Shown here: piece by piece, positions 1 to 6,938 of the stretch
Layout: each line of letters opens with the position of its first letter
Numbering within the stretch: position 1 is the first letter of the stretch
NCBI GenBank assembly: GCA_023419995.1
Contig: JAEZXF010000211.1
Coordinates: forward strand, 1 to 8,924
From: Pseudomonadota bacterium
GTDB taxonomy: Bacteria > Pseudomonadota > Alphaproteobacteria > Rhizobiales > Rhizobiaceae
Length of the DNA: 8,924 nt
Direction of reading: 5' to 3'
The notes under the pieces: generated by a model
The model's database searches: none
What the model saw: the letters and a program-made list of their open reading frames with translations, nothing else
What the model was told of the DNA's origin: nothing
Made by a program: the position numbers and the translations under genes

Positions 1-363
1 GAGGACGGGCCCGCAGTCGGCGGTCAGGACGCCGAGCGCGAGGCCCGGCCGGTCGGTGACCAGCGCGTCGGCCCTGGGGCGTTCCTCCGCGAAGGGCTCG
101 CTGACGACGAGCGTGTCGGGCGAGTGGACCTGATAGAGCGTCAGCAGGCGCTCCGGGCCGACGCCGAGCCAGCGCGCGACGCGGGCGCGATTCTCGGCGA
201 CGTTCTCCCTGGCGTCCTGCGAGCCGACGCCGGCGTTCAACCCGCTATAGATGCCGTCGGAGACACCTCCGGCACGGGTGAAGAAGCCGTGCCTCACGCC
301 GTGTCGCGCCAGTTCCTCCAGCGCGGAAGACCGGACCGGTTCCGGGTGAACGCTGCCGTGCAT
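1..363 (-). CDS. pgeF: PgeF/YfiH (laccase-domain) family protein, C-terminal part missing
   Basis: Only the first 121 residues are in the window; the gene runs off the left edge with the frame open. The family (YfiH, DUF152, human LACC1) was long called polyphenol oxidase. It is now linked to purine nucleoside phosphorylase/adenosine deaminase activity and to editing of peptidoglycan precursors. Visible marks are an N-terminal HGFFTRAGGVSDG block (residues 25-37), a GLNAGVG block (41-47), the His of QVHS (His80) and the Cys of TADC (Cys117), two of the expected zinc ligands; the third lies outside. The residue after the Cys is Gly where Val is more usual. The ATG is chosen because AGGA lies six bases upstream of it. 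The gene follows the methyltransferase gene after about 104 bases on the same strand and is probably the last or a late gene of the lgt operon. Family assignment is firm; the exact reaction is not shown by the sequence. Confidence 0.9.
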   Translation of the reverse strand, partial: MHGSVHPEPVRSSALEELARHGVRHGFFTRAGGVSDGIYSGLNAGVGSQDARENVAENRARVARWLGVGPERLLTLYQVHSPDTLVVSEPFAEERPRADALVTDRPGLALGVLTADCGPVL

Positions 364-467
364 GCGCTGTCCTGTTTTCCCTTCCGGCGCTCGTGCGGGC
401 CATGCCGCGGAGCGCCCTGATTTGCGCCGGATCGTGAGGCAGGCGACGCCCCACTGTCAATCCGGGC

Positions 468-1556
468 TCATTGCGGCGTGGCAAATGGCGGCAACCGGAC
501 GCCGTTCGGGGCGATCGAAAGCACCTTGAACAGCGTGCCCATCTCGCCCGGTGCGGCAAGGCGCTCGACCTCGCCGCGCAGCCGTTCCCGCGTCTCCTCG
601 CCGGCCTGCGCGCCGAGCGTCCCGGCGCGCTCGACGAGGCCGAGGCCGAGCAGGAACTCGCCCTGCGTCGCGAGCTGCGCCTCCAGCCCGTGCCGCGCGG
701 CGATGCGGGCGAGCACGGAGAAGTCCACATGCGAGGTGAGATCGGCATGGCCGGGGCTGGCGAAGACGTCGTCGTAGGCATGGGCGCGCACGGCCTGCAG
801 CGTGTCGCCGAAGCCGGGGCGCGTGTGGCCGTAGTCGATGAAGAGGGCCGCGCCGCCGTTGCGGGCGATGCGCACCGCGATCTCGTCCATCAGGGCCTCG
901 CGGGCGGGGGCGATCTCGAAGATCGCGCCTTCGGGTGCCGTGTCCGCGCCGTCCGGCAGGAGCGCGGGGTCGATGCCGGCGCTGCCGGCGACGAAGACGA
1001 GGCCGCCGTCGTCCGAAAGGTCGACCATGCGCTCGCGCCAGCCCTGCGCCGTCCTGACGAACTGGCGCACGGGCAGCGCGTCGAACAGCTCGTTGCCGAC
1101 GATGACCAGCGGCAGGGACGGCAGGTCCGCGACCCGCGGGACCCATGTCGGCCGGCCCCGCCCGCTCGACAGCTTCCGCTCCTGGATCTCGACGAGGCGG
1201 GGGCTGGCCTCGATCAGGGCGATGCGGGCGCGGGTGACGAAGCCGGTGTCGATGCGGTCGAGCGTGCGCAGCATGTCGGCCATCAGCGTCCCGCGCCCCG
1301 GGCCGATCTCGGCCAGCACCGCCGGCATCGGACGGCCGTTCTCGACCCATGCCGAATACGCCCAGACCGCGACCAGCTCGCCGAACATCTGGCTGATCTC
1401 CGGCGCGGTGGTGAAGTCCCCGGCCGCGCCGAACGGCTCGCGCGTCGTGTAGTACCCCGCCTCGGGGTCGAACAGGCAGGCCGCCATGTAGTCGGCGACG
1501 GAAATCGGCCCCCCGGCCGCGATCAGCCGCCTGAGCCGGTCTTTCAGCGCGGTCAT
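468..1556 (-). CDS. MidA/NDUFAF7-family class I SAM-dependent methyltransferase
   Basis: A 362-residue protein of the MidA family (DUF185, COG1565). The mitochondrial member NDUFAF7 methylates an arginine of the complex I subunit NDUFS2 and is needed for complex I assembly; the same role in this bacterium is inferred. Visible family marks are an N-terminal [18 protein letters not shown] block (residues 22-39), [18 protein letters not shown] (43-60), the SAM-binding loop [10 protein letters not shown] (82-91), the acidic Glu116 that ends the next strand, and [13 protein letters not shown] (154-166). The ATG overlaps the lgt stop as ATGA, so translation is probably coupled to lgt; a GAGG sits about eleven bases upstream inside the end of lgt. 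This frame happens to stay open far upstream across lgt, but that part is a shadow with no family resemblance. The protein has no signal peptide and should be cytoplasmic. Confidence 0.93.
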   Translation of the reverse strand: MTALKDRLRRLIAAGGPISVADYMAACLFDPEAGYYTTREPFGAAGDFTTAPEISQMFGELVAVWAYSAWVENGRPMPAVLAEIGPGRGTLMADMLRTLDRIDTGFVTRARIALIEASPRLVEIQERKLSSGRGRPTWVPRVADLPSLPLVIVGNELFDALPVRQFVRTAQGWRERMVDLSDDGGLVFVAGSAGIDPALLPDGADTAPEGAIFEIAPAREALMDEIAVRIARNGGAALFIDYGHTRPGFGDTLQAVRAHAYDDVFASPGHADLTSHVDFSVLARIAARHGLEAQLATQGEFLLGLGLVERAGTLGAQAGEETRERLRGEVERLAAPGEMGTLFKVLSIAPNGVRLPPFATPQ

Positions 1557-2392
1557 GCTGTCGCGGGCCTCGCGCGCAGCATCGCCCATGCGCCGAGAAG
1601 CACCATCGGCAGCGAGAGCATCATGCCCATCGTCAGCCAGCCGCCGGCGAGGTAGCCGATATGGGCATCGGGCTCGCGGAAGAACTCGACGAAGATGCGC
1701 GCCGCGCCGTAGCCCGCGACCATCGCGCCGGCGACAAAGCCGGGCCGCTTCAGCTTCAGCGCCGAATGGGTGAGGAGGCGCAGGAGGACGAACAGCGCCA
1801 GCCCCTCGAGCAGCGCCTCGTAAAGCTGGCTGGGGTGGCGCGGTTCCGGCCCGCCGTTCGGGAACACGAAGGCCCACGCAACGTCCGTCGGCCGGCCCCA
1901 CAGCTCGGAATTGACGAAGTTGGTCAGCCGCACAAGCCCGAAGCCCACCGGCACGCCGGCGGCGATGACGTCGAACAGGCTCCAGGCGCTGAAGCCGCGG
2001 CGGCGCGCGAACAGGATCATCGCCAGGGTGACGCCGGTCAGCCCGCCGTGGAACGACATGCCGCCCCGCCAGACGGCGAGGATGTCGGCCGGGTTCTCCA
2101 GATAGCGGGCGAAGTCGTAGAACAGGATGTAGCCGAGCCGGCCGCCGAGGACGACGCCGGCCGCCGCCCAGATCAGGAAATCGTCGATGTCGACGGCGGA
2201 GAAGGGCGGTCTGCCGCCGGTCCACAGCCGCTCGTTGGCGACCAGGCGCCGCGCGTACCACCAGGCGAACAGGATGCCGACGACATAGCCCAGCCCGTAC
2301 CAGTGAACCGCCAGCGGGCCGACGCGCACGATCACCGGGTCGATCTCGGGAAAGGGCAGGGCGGCGAGCGGCAGCAGGATGAGGTCGCTCAA
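1553..2392 (-). CDS. lgt: Prolipoprotein diacylglyceryl transferase (Lgt)
   Basis: A 279-residue polytopic inner-membrane enzyme. It transfers the diacylglyceryl group of phosphatidylglycerol to the lipobox cysteine of prolipoproteins, the first step of lipoprotein maturation. Recognisable blocks are [12 protein letters not shown] (residues 29-40), [11 protein letters not shown] (83-93), [11 protein letters not shown] (110-120, with the essential His115), [13 protein letters not shown] (155-167, the Lgt signature with Arg155, Asn158 and Asn161), [12 protein letters not shown] and [12 protein letters not shown] near the C-terminus. Several strongly hydrophobic segments fit the seven-helix fold, and the length is normal. 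The start is TTG: an in-frame TGA lies nine codons upstream, no ATG or GTG intervenes, and a GGAG is eight bases before the TTG. It is the first gene of a minus-strand operon with the MidA-type gene and pgeF, and is divergent from ubiK across a 168-base gap. Confidence 0.97.
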   Translation of the reverse strand: MSDLILLPLAALPFPEIDPVIVRVGPLAVHWYGLGYVVGILFAWWYARRLVANERLWTGGRPPFSAVDIDDFLIWAAAGVVLGGRLGYILFYDFARYLENPADILAVWRGGMSFHGGLTGVTLAMILFARRRGFSAWSLFDVIAAGVPVGFGLVRLTNFVNSELWGRPTDVAWAFVFPNGGPEPRHPSQLYEALLEGLALFVLLRLLTHSALKLKRPGFVAGAMVAGYGAARIFVEFFREPDAHIGYLAGGWLTMGMMLSLPMVLLGAWAMLRARPATA

Positions 2393-2560
2393 GACGGGTG
2401 CTCCGGGCCGGTTTCGTCAGCGCCATATGGAGGGCAAGGGTCGCCATGGTCAAGGTCGGGCGAAGGCGGCGGGCCGGCCGCGCCTGCGACGCCGCGCGCC
2501 TTGCAATCCGGCGCGGCGAGGACTACTTCCCTTCCATCGAGCCAGAGCGAGGCCGCCGCT
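2393..2560. promoter_or_regulatory. Divergent lgt/ubiK intergenic region
   Basis: This 168-base gap separates two divergent genes and must hold both promoters and both ribosome binding sites: GGAG eight bases before the lgt TTG, and GAGG (2549-2552) eight bases before the ubiK ATG. On the plus strand only a weak sigma-70-like pair is visible, TTGCAA (2501-2506) and TACTTC (2524-2529) with 17-base spacing. The first box lies in the loop of a perfect 6-base inverted repeat, CGCGCC (2495-2500) and GGCGCG (2510-2515). I cannot name a regulator. Open frames crossing the gap are high-GC shadows. Confidence 0.4.
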
Positions 2561-2872
2561 ATGACCACCGGACCAAACCGCATCCTTGACGAGTTCGCCA
2601 AGCTGATGACCGACGCCGCCGGCGCGGCGCAGGGCATGCGCAAGGAAGTCGAGACGGCGTTCCGCGCGCAGGCCGAGCGCATCCTCAATTCGATGGACGT
2701 GGTCCAGCGCGAGGAGTTCGACGCCATGCGCGAGATCGCGCTCAAGGCCCGCGCCCGCAACGAGGAACTCGCCGCCCGCATCGCGGTGCTGGAAGAGAAA
2801 CTGGGCGTTTCCGAAGCCGACGCGCCTGCAAGGAAGCCGTCGGCACGGGCGCAGGGCAAGAAAAACGCCTGA
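2561..2872 (+). CDS. ubiK: Ubiquinone biosynthesis accessory factor, UbiK (BMFP/DUF526) family
   Basis: A 103-residue protein of the UbiK/YqiC family (membrane fusogenic BMFP domain). In Enterobacteria UbiK binds UbiJ and helps the soluble Ubi complex make ubiquinone under aerobic conditions. The N-terminal part (about residues 5-45: RILDEFAKLMTDAAG then an amphipathic helix) and the following MDVVQREEFDAMREIALKA and ELAARIAVLEEKLG segments (about 47-85) give the typical amphipathic helix followed by a coiled-coil leucine pattern. The tail (86-103) is Lys/Arg/Ala-rich and disordered-looking, common in alphaproteobacterial members. The ATG is preceded by GAGG eight bases upstream. It is divergent from lgt and followed by a 340-base gap, so it is probably transcribed alone. 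The family call is secure; the exact role in this organism is inferred. Confidence 0.88.
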   Translation: MTTGPNRILDEFAKLMTDAAGAAQGMRKEVETAFRAQAERILNSMDVVQREEFDAMREIALKARARNEELAARIAVLEEKLGVSEADAPARKPSARAQGKKNA

Positions 2873-2898
2873 TACGCGCCGGCGTTGTCCACATTGCA

Positions 2899-2920
2899 GC
2901 GCAGCGAAAAACGCTTGCGC
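2899..2920 (+). terminator. Possible weak terminator hairpin after ubiK
   Basis: GCGCAGCG (2899-2906) pairs with CGCTTGCGC (2912-2920) through eight base pairs with one bulged T, around an AAAAA loop, beginning 27 bases after the ubiK stop. The position suits a terminator. The stem is followed by GAGAGTCGCTT rather than a T run, so it could equally be a 3'-end stabilising hairpin. Confidence 0.35.
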
Positions 2921-3196
2921 GAGAGTCGCTTAGGCATGGCGCCCGATTTCGGGCCTCTCCTCTATCCACATCGCAAACTCTTGCGCCCCAAAAAAGGGGC
3001 TGTTCAGCTGACTCTGCTGCAATAGACTGAATTTGCTGCATGATTCGAAGCGTGATTTGACGCTCGCATGCGTCGGGCGGCGGGGGCCGGCCGGGCAGAA
3101 GTTGCGTCGCCCGCCATCCCGTCTTCCTCGAGTGCCGGTTTTCTGTAACGCGTGCCCTGTACCGAGGCGTACGCGAACGCCTTCTCATGACCTGAC

Positions 3197-3211
3197 AGGA
3201 AGAGACTTCCT
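3197..3211 (+). promoter_or_regulatory. Hairpin that buries the ribosome binding site of the YbjN-domain gene
   Basis: The Shine-Dalgarno sequence AGGAAG (3197-3202) is the left arm of a perfect 6-base inverted repeat with CTTCCT (3206-3211) around a 3-base AGA loop. The start codon follows one base after the right arm. In RNA the whole ribosome binding site would be paired, so translation may be low or conditional, for example temperature- or ribosome-dependent. The pairing is seen; the regulatory role is inferred. Confidence 0.4.
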
Positions 3212-3212
3212 C

Positions 3213-3713
3213 ATGAACCTGCTGGAACTCGACATCGCCCGCGACCTCCACCCGGTGGACGTCATCGAGCATGTCGCCACCACGAACGACTGGTCCTTCG
3301 AGCGCACCGGCGACGACGAGATCGCCATTTCCGTGGCCGGCAACTGGGCGAACTACCACGTCTCCTTCTCATGGATGGAGGATTTCGAGGCGCTGCACCT
3401 TGCCTGCGCCTTCGACCTCAAGGTGCCGGAGAACCGCACGCTCGAGGTGATGCGGCTTCTGTCGCTCATCAACGAGCAGATGCTGATCGGCCATTTCGAC
3501 CTGTGGGAGCAGGAGGGCGCCATCATGTTCCGGCAGGCGCTGCTGCTTGCCGGCGGCGCCGAGCCGACCAGCCAGCAGGTCGAGGTGCTGCTGTCCTCGG
3601 CGCTCGAGGCCTGCGAATGCTACTTCCAGGCGTTCCAGTTCGTCGTCTGGTCGGGCACCAATGCGCGCGAGGCGCTGGCCAACGTGCTGTTCGACACGCA
3701 GGGAAGCTGCTGA
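3213..3713 (+). CDS. YbjN-domain protein
   Basis: A 166-residue soluble protein of the YbjN family (DUF1790). Members resemble type III secretion chaperones in fold. E. coli YbjN affects motility, stress and biofilm traits, but no biochemical activity is settled. Blocks seen are [20 protein letters not shown] (residues 11-30, the N-terminal helix and first strand), a beta-rich middle with [22 protein letters not shown], a helical segment [24 protein letters not shown], and a C-terminal helix ending [19 protein letters not shown]. No signal peptide or membrane segment is present, so it should be cytoplasmic. The ATG follows an AGGAAG ten bases upstream; that motif lies in a small hairpin. csaA starts ten bases after the stop and is probably cotranscribed. 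Family is clear; function is not known from sequence. Confidence 0.87.
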   Translation: MNLLELDIARDLHPVDVIEHVATTNDWSFERTGDDEIAISVAGNWANYHVSFSWMEDFEALHLACAFDLKVPENRTLEVMRLLSLINEQMLIGHFDLWEQEGAIMFRQALLLAGGAEPTSQQVEVLLSSALEACECYFQAFQFVVWSGTNAREALANVLFDTQGSC

Positions 3714-3723
3714 GGTCCGTTCC

Positions 3724-4089
3724 ATGAGCCACCACGGCGACGCGGGCGTGCGGCCCGACATCACCTTTGCCGATTTCGACAGGGTCGACATCCGCGTCGG
3801 CACCATCGTCGCGGCCGAGCCCTATCCCGAGGCGCGCAAGCCGGCGATCAAGCTCAGGATCGATTTCGGCCCCGCCATCGGCGAGAAGAAGTCCTCGGCG
3901 CAGATCACCCGGCACTACACGCCCGAATCCCTCGTCGGCCGGCAGGTGATGGCGGTGGTCAACTTCCCGCCGCGCCAGATCGGCAAGTTCCTGTCGGAGG
4001 TGCTGACCCTCGGCTTTCCCGACGAGGACGGCGAGGTGGTGCTGGCCGCCGTCGACAAGACGGTGCCGGACGGCGGCAAGCTGTTCTGA
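3724..4089 (+). CDS. csaA: CsaA-type tRNA-binding protein
   Basis: A 121-residue stand-alone tRNA-binding OB-fold protein, equivalent to the C-terminal anticodon-arm-binding domain of methionyl-tRNA synthetases. Bacillus CsaA binds tRNA and was also described as a secretion chaperone. Family blocks are [20 protein letters not shown] (residues 18-37), [30 protein letters not shown] (60-79), [13 protein letters not shown] and [16 protein letters not shown] and NFPPR are diagnostic. An N-terminal extension of about 14 residues precedes the domain. The GAGG overlapping the preceding stop codon (3712-3715) sits eight bases before the ATG, which ties its translation to the YbjN-domain gene. It acts in the cytoplasm. 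The product family is secure; its physiological role in alphaproteobacteria is not well defined. Confidence 0.93.
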   Translation: MSHHGDAGVRPDITFADFDRVDIRVGTIVAAEPYPEARKPAIKLRIDFGPAIGEKKSSAQITRHYTPESLVGRQVMAVVNFPPRQIGKFLSEVLTLGFPDEDGEVVLAAVDKTVPDGGKLF

Positions 4090-4096
4090 GACCCCG

Positions 4097-4120
4097 CCGG
4101 CCCGCCACGGACGGGACCGG
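4097..4120 (+). other. Hairpin between csaA and the ATPase gene
   Basis: CCGGCCCG (4097-4104) pairs with CGGG plus CCGG (4112-4115, 4117-4120) with one bulged A and a 7-base loop, starting eight bases after the csaA stop. There is no T tract, so it is a poor intrinsic terminator. It covers GGGA, the only Shine-Dalgarno-like sequence ahead of the ATPase gene, so it may lower translation of that gene. Confidence 0.3.
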
Positions 4121-4130
4121 CCGATTGCCC

Positions 4131-4727
4131 ATGCCTGACGAAGACGCCTATCTGCCCGGAAATCCCGCGCTGGCGGCCAGCGGCCTCGCCGTCGTCCTGA
4201 CCGGCTGCTCCGGCGGCGGCAAGTCGACCCTTCTCGCGGCGCTCGCCGCGCGCGACCACGCGGTGCGGCCCGAGGCCGGCCGCCAGGTCGTGCGCGAGCA
4301 GATGCATCTCGGCGGCGACGGGCTGCCGTGGCGCGACGCGGTGCGGTTCGTCGAGCTCGCGGCGTCGCGCACGATGCACCTCTTCAACGCCACCGTCCCG
4401 TCGGCGCGGTCGGTGTTCTTCGACCGGTCGCTGGTCGATCTGGTCTCATTCCTCGACATGAAGGGCATCGCGGTTCCCCTCCACCTGCGCCGCGCGATCG
4501 ACCTGTACCGCTATGCGCCCGACGTCTTCGTGGTGCCGCCGTGGCCCGAGATCTATGTCAGCGACGCCGAGCGGCCGAAGCCGTTCGAGGAGGCCTGCCG
4601 CGAATACGAGGCGCTGGTCGAGGGCTACCGCGCCGCCGACTACCGGCTGGTCGAGGTGCCGAAGGCGGGCGCGGCCGAGCGTGCCGACTTCATCCTGGAG
4701 CGTCTCGGCGGCAACCCTTCGCCTTAG
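4131..4727 (+). CDS. Small P-loop ATPase, AAA_28-like
   Basis: A 198-residue predicted ATPase/kinase-like protein (AAA_28, COG3911). The Walker A motif TGCSGGGKST is at residues 24-33. A second conserved block, HAVRPEAGRQVVREQ (43-57), and VFFDRSLVDLVSFLD (95-109), with Asp-Arg at 98-99 in a Walker B-like position, are typical of this group, as is the LYRYAPDVFVVPPWPEIY segment. It has no membrane segment or signal and should be cytoplasmic. Substrate and role are unknown; the fold is like small-molecule kinases such as those for nucleosides. The ATG at 4131 has a poorly spaced GGGA (14 bases); a TTG six bases earlier (4125) is spaced better from it and would add two residues. The stop codon TAG overlaps the stop of the opposing kinase gene. 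Confidence 0.82.
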   Translation: MPDEDAYLPGNPALAASGLAVVLTGCSGGGKSTLLAALAARDHAVRPEAGRQVVREQMHLGGDGLPWRDAVRFVELAASRTMHLFNATVPSARSVFFDRSLVDLVSFLDMKGIAVPLHLRRAIDLYRYAPDVFVVPPWPEIYVSDAERPKPFEEACREYEALVEGYRAADYRLVEVPKAGAAERADFILERLGGNPSP

Positions 4728-6142
4728 GCCGGGATGCGGATGACGGCGCGCAGGCCGCCGAGGGGGCTGTCGCCCAGCGTGATGTCGCCGCCATGGCTGC
4801 GGGCGATGTCGCGGGCGATGGAGAGGCCGAGGCCCGTGCCGCCGGCATCCTGGTTGCGCGCGTCGTCCAGCCGCACGAACGGCTTGAACACCTCCTCGCG
4901 CTTCTCCGCCGGGATGCCGGGGCCGTCGTCGTCGACGACGATCAGCAGCGTGCCGCTGGTGTGCGTCGCGGTGATCTCGACCTTCTTGGCGTAGCGCAGC
5001 GCGTTGCCGACGACGTTGGCGAGAAGCCGCGAAAAGGCGTTGGGGCGCACATGCACCTCGGGATTGCCCGTCAGCGAGGTCTTGAGCGTGCGCCGGCGCA
5101 TGCGCGCCTCCTCGCTCTGCTTCTCGAAGAACGCGGCGAGGTCGAAGCTGCCCGGCGTCTCGCCGGTCTCGCCGCGGGCGAAGGCGAGATAACCCTCCAG
5201 CATCGACTGCATGTCGTCGATGTCCTGGTTGAGCGCCTCGTGGTCGGCCTTCGACCCGCTGAGCGCCAGCTGGAGCTTGAAGCGGGTAAGGATGGTGCGC
5301 AGGTCGTGGCTCACCCCGCTCAGCATCGCCGTGCGCTGCTCGATCTGGCGCTCGATGCGCTCGCGCATCTGCAGGAACGCCATGCCGGCCCGCCGCACCT
5401 CGTCGGCGCCGCGCGGCCTGAAGTTGCCCGGCGTCGGCCGGCCCTTGCCGAAGCTCTCCGCCGCCTCGGCGAGGTTGAGGATCGGCCGGATCTGGTTGCG
5501 CAGGAAGGCGACGGCGATGGCCAGCAGCACCAGCGAGGTGCCGACCATCCACAGCAGGAAGATGTGCGTGTTCGACGCATAGGTGTGGCTGCGCCGGGCG
5601 AAGACGCGCAGCACGTTGTTCTCGAGGCGCACCCGGATCTCGACGATCGACGAATCGCCGACCGTGTCGAGCCAGAACGGCCGGTTGATCTGGCGCATGA
5701 TCTGCTCGGAGAGCGACTGGTCGAGGATCGAGAAGAACGGCTTCGAGCCCGGCGCGGGCAGGGGGTCGGGCGGCAGGAGGTCGATCTTGAGCTGCAGGCG
5801 CTCCTGCGCGATGCGGATGACTTCGGCGATGTCCTGGTCGGCCGGCCACGTCTCGATCATGTCGATGATGGCGGCGATGTCGCGGGTGACGGCGGTGGAA
5901 AGGCGCTCCGTCACCGTTTGCCAGTGGCGCTCCATGAACACGAAGGCGATGACCGACTGGAGGAGGATCATCGGCGCGATGACGATGATGAGCGAGCGCG
6001 CGTAGAGCCGCTTCGGCATCCGGCGCTCGATCAGGCGCCAGAAGCGCCTCACGCCCCGCGCCGTGCCCGCGGGCGGCCGCGGAAAGCCGGCATCGGCCGT
6101 GTGTGAATCGTTCGGGCGCAAGGGAACGTCGGAACTCGCCAT
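4724..6142 (-). CDS. Membrane sensor histidine kinase, EnvZ-like
   Basis: A 472-residue two-component kinase. A cytoplasmic N-terminal arm (about 1-48) precedes TM1 (50-70), a periplasmic sensor domain of about 120 residues (71-193), TM2 (194-214), a HAMP-like linker (215-268), the dimerisation/phosphoacceptor helix with SHDLRT (His279) and the ATPase domain with N box NVVGNALRY (376-384), G1 DDDGPGIP (404-411), F box EVFKPFVRLD (417-426) and G2 GGTGLGLS (434-441). The usual Pro after HDLRT is Ile here. The ATG is preceded by AAAGGA at close spacing. It follows the response regulator gene by 45 bases and should phosphorylate that regulator. It is the last gene of the MarR operon and ends in a 4-base tail-to-tail overlap with the ATPase gene. 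The periplasmic domain matches no sensor fold I recognise, so the signal is unknown. Confidence 0.94.
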   Translation of the reverse strand: MASSDVPLRPNDSHTADAGFPRPPAGTARGVRRFWRLIERRMPKRLYARSLIIVIAPMILLQSVIAFVFMERHWQTVTERLSTAVTRDIAAIIDMIETWPADQDIAEVIRIAQERLQLKIDLLPPDPLPAPGSKPFFSILDQSLSEQIMRQINRPFWLDTVGDSSIVEIRVRLENNVLRVFARRSHTYASNTHIFLLWMVGTSLVLLAIAVAFLRNQIRPILNLAEAAESFGKGRPTPGNFRPRGADEVRRAGMAFLQMRERIERQIEQRTAMLSGVSHDLRTILTRFKLQLALSGSKADHEALNQDIDDMQSMLEGYLAFARGETGETPGSFDLAAFFEKQSEEARMRRRTLKTSLTGNPEVHVRPNAFSRLLANVVGNALRYAKKVEITATHTSGTLLIVVDDDGPGIPAEKREEVFKPFVRLDDARNQDAGGTGLGLSIARDIARSHGGDITLGDSPLGGLRAVIRIPA

Positions 6143-6187
6143 CTTTCCTTTCCGGTGCGCCGGTCCCAGTGCCGCGCCCGCGGAAGT

Positions 6188-6892
6188 CTACTCCACGCTC
6201 AGGCGGTATCCAACACCGCGCACGGTCTGGAGCCAGACCGGGTTGGACGGATCGCGCTCGATCTTGCGGCGCAGCCGGTTGATCTGGACGTCGATCGTGC
6301 GCTCGCCGACCTCGGAATCCGAGCCGATCAGCTCGTGGCGCGGGATCGTCTCGCCGGCCCGTTCGGCGAAGAGGGCGAGGATCTCCTGCTCGCGGTCGGT
6401 CAGCTTCATCGCCTCGCCGCTCTTCTTCAGCTCGCGGCGCGCGATCTGGAAGGTGTAGGGACCGAAGACGATCTGCTCGACCTTCGGGGTCGGCTGCGGG
6501 CCGCCGCGGCGCAGGATGTTGTTCAGCCGCAGCAGGAGCTCGCGCGGGTCGAACGGCTTGGGCAGGTAGTCGTCGGCGCCCGCCTCGAGCCCGGCGACGC
6601 GGCTGTCGGTCTCCGACAGCGCGGTCAGCATCAGGATGGGGACGTTCTTCTCCTCGCGCAGCGACCGGGTGAGCTGGACGCCGCTCTCGCCCGGCATCAT
6701 CACGTCGAGGACGATCAGGTCGAAGTCGATGCCGGCGAGCTTGCGCCGGGCTTCGGCCGCGTTGCCGGCGACGGTGACGCGGTAGCCGTTCGTGCTCAGG
6801 AACTGCTTCAGCAGCGTGCGGATACGCGTGTCGTCGTCGACGACCAGAAGGTGAGGGGCGTCGTCGCCCGGTATGACCGCGTCCTGCGCCAT
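6188..6892 (-). CDS. OmpR-family response regulator, PetR-like
   Basis: A 234-residue regulator. The receiver domain (about 14-128) shows the acidic pair Asp20/Asp21, phosphoacceptor Asp63 in LIVLDVMMPG, Thr90 in LMLTAL and Lys112 in YLPKPFDP. The winged-helix DNA-binding domain (about 137-234) ends in the trademark TIDVQINRLRRKIE and VRGVGYRL. It should bind DNA when phosphorylated by the kinase encoded 45 bases downstream. The start at 6892 has GGAGGA ten bases upstream. Another in-frame ATG at 6937, one base after the MarR stop and nine bases after a GAGG, would add 15 residues; the shorter form fits receiver-domain starts better. The pairing with an upstream MarR-type gene resembles petP-petR of Rhodobacter capsulatus, needed there for cytochrome bc1 expression. 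That link is from memory of the family, not shown by this sequence. Confidence 0.93.
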   Translation of the reverse strand: MAQDAVIPGDDAPHLLVVDDDTRIRTLLKQFLSTNGYRVTVAGNAAEARRKLAGIDFDLIVLDVMMPGESGVQLTRSLREEKNVPILMLTALSETDSRVAGLEAGADDYLPKPFDPRELLLRLNNILRRGGPQPTPKVEQIVFGPYTFQIARRELKKSGEAMKLTDREQEILALFAERAGETIPRHELIGSDSEVGERTIDVQINRLRRKIERDPSNPVWLQTVRGVGYRLSVE

Positions 6893-6938
6893 CGACAGCT
6901 GATCCTCCACGGTTGGAGCGCCCCCGCGCAGGATCATT

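Larger units (their letters stand above)
2873..3212. other. Structured 340-base gap between ubiK and the YbjN-domain gene
   Basis: No convincing coding region is present; an open frame entering the YbjN-domain gene from 3033 lacks any ribosome binding site and looks like a shadow. The gap is rich in short inverted repeats: GCGCAGCG/CGCTTGCGC (2899-2920), GCCCGA/TCGGGC (2941-2954), GCCCC-A6-GGGGC (2985-3000), AGCGT/ACGCT (3049-3064), CGCATGCG (3065-3072) and the hairpin at 3197-3211. Two sequences one base off a DnaA box lie in the same orientation, TTGTCCACA (2885-2893) and CTATCCACA (2962-2970). The heptamer TGCTGCA occurs at 3014-3020 and again 20 bases on (3034-3040). The promoter of the YbjN-domain gene must lie here, but I cannot place it with confidence. 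Confidence 0.5.

Noticed and set aside
471..1655. 394-codon plus-strand frame opposite the MidA-type gene
   Set aside because: It is antisense to a gene with clear SAM-binding motifs and shows no recognisable protein features.
1557..2453. Upstream extension of the MidA-type frame through lgt
   Set aside because: The frame is open but its product is Arg/Pro-rich with no homology-like blocks. The lgt frame carries all Lgt motifs, and the methyltransferase starts normally at 1556.
3033..3212. 60-codon N-terminal extension of the YbjN-domain gene
   Set aside because: It is Arg/Pro-rich with no ribosome binding site, whereas the ATG at 3213 has AGGAAG and matches the start of the domain.
4328..6106. 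592-codon plus-strand open frame over the ATPase and kinase genes
   Set aside because: It runs antisense to a textbook histidine kinase and out of frame with the ATPase. Its Arg/Ala/Asp/Glu-rich low-complexity composition is typical of a high-GC shadow.
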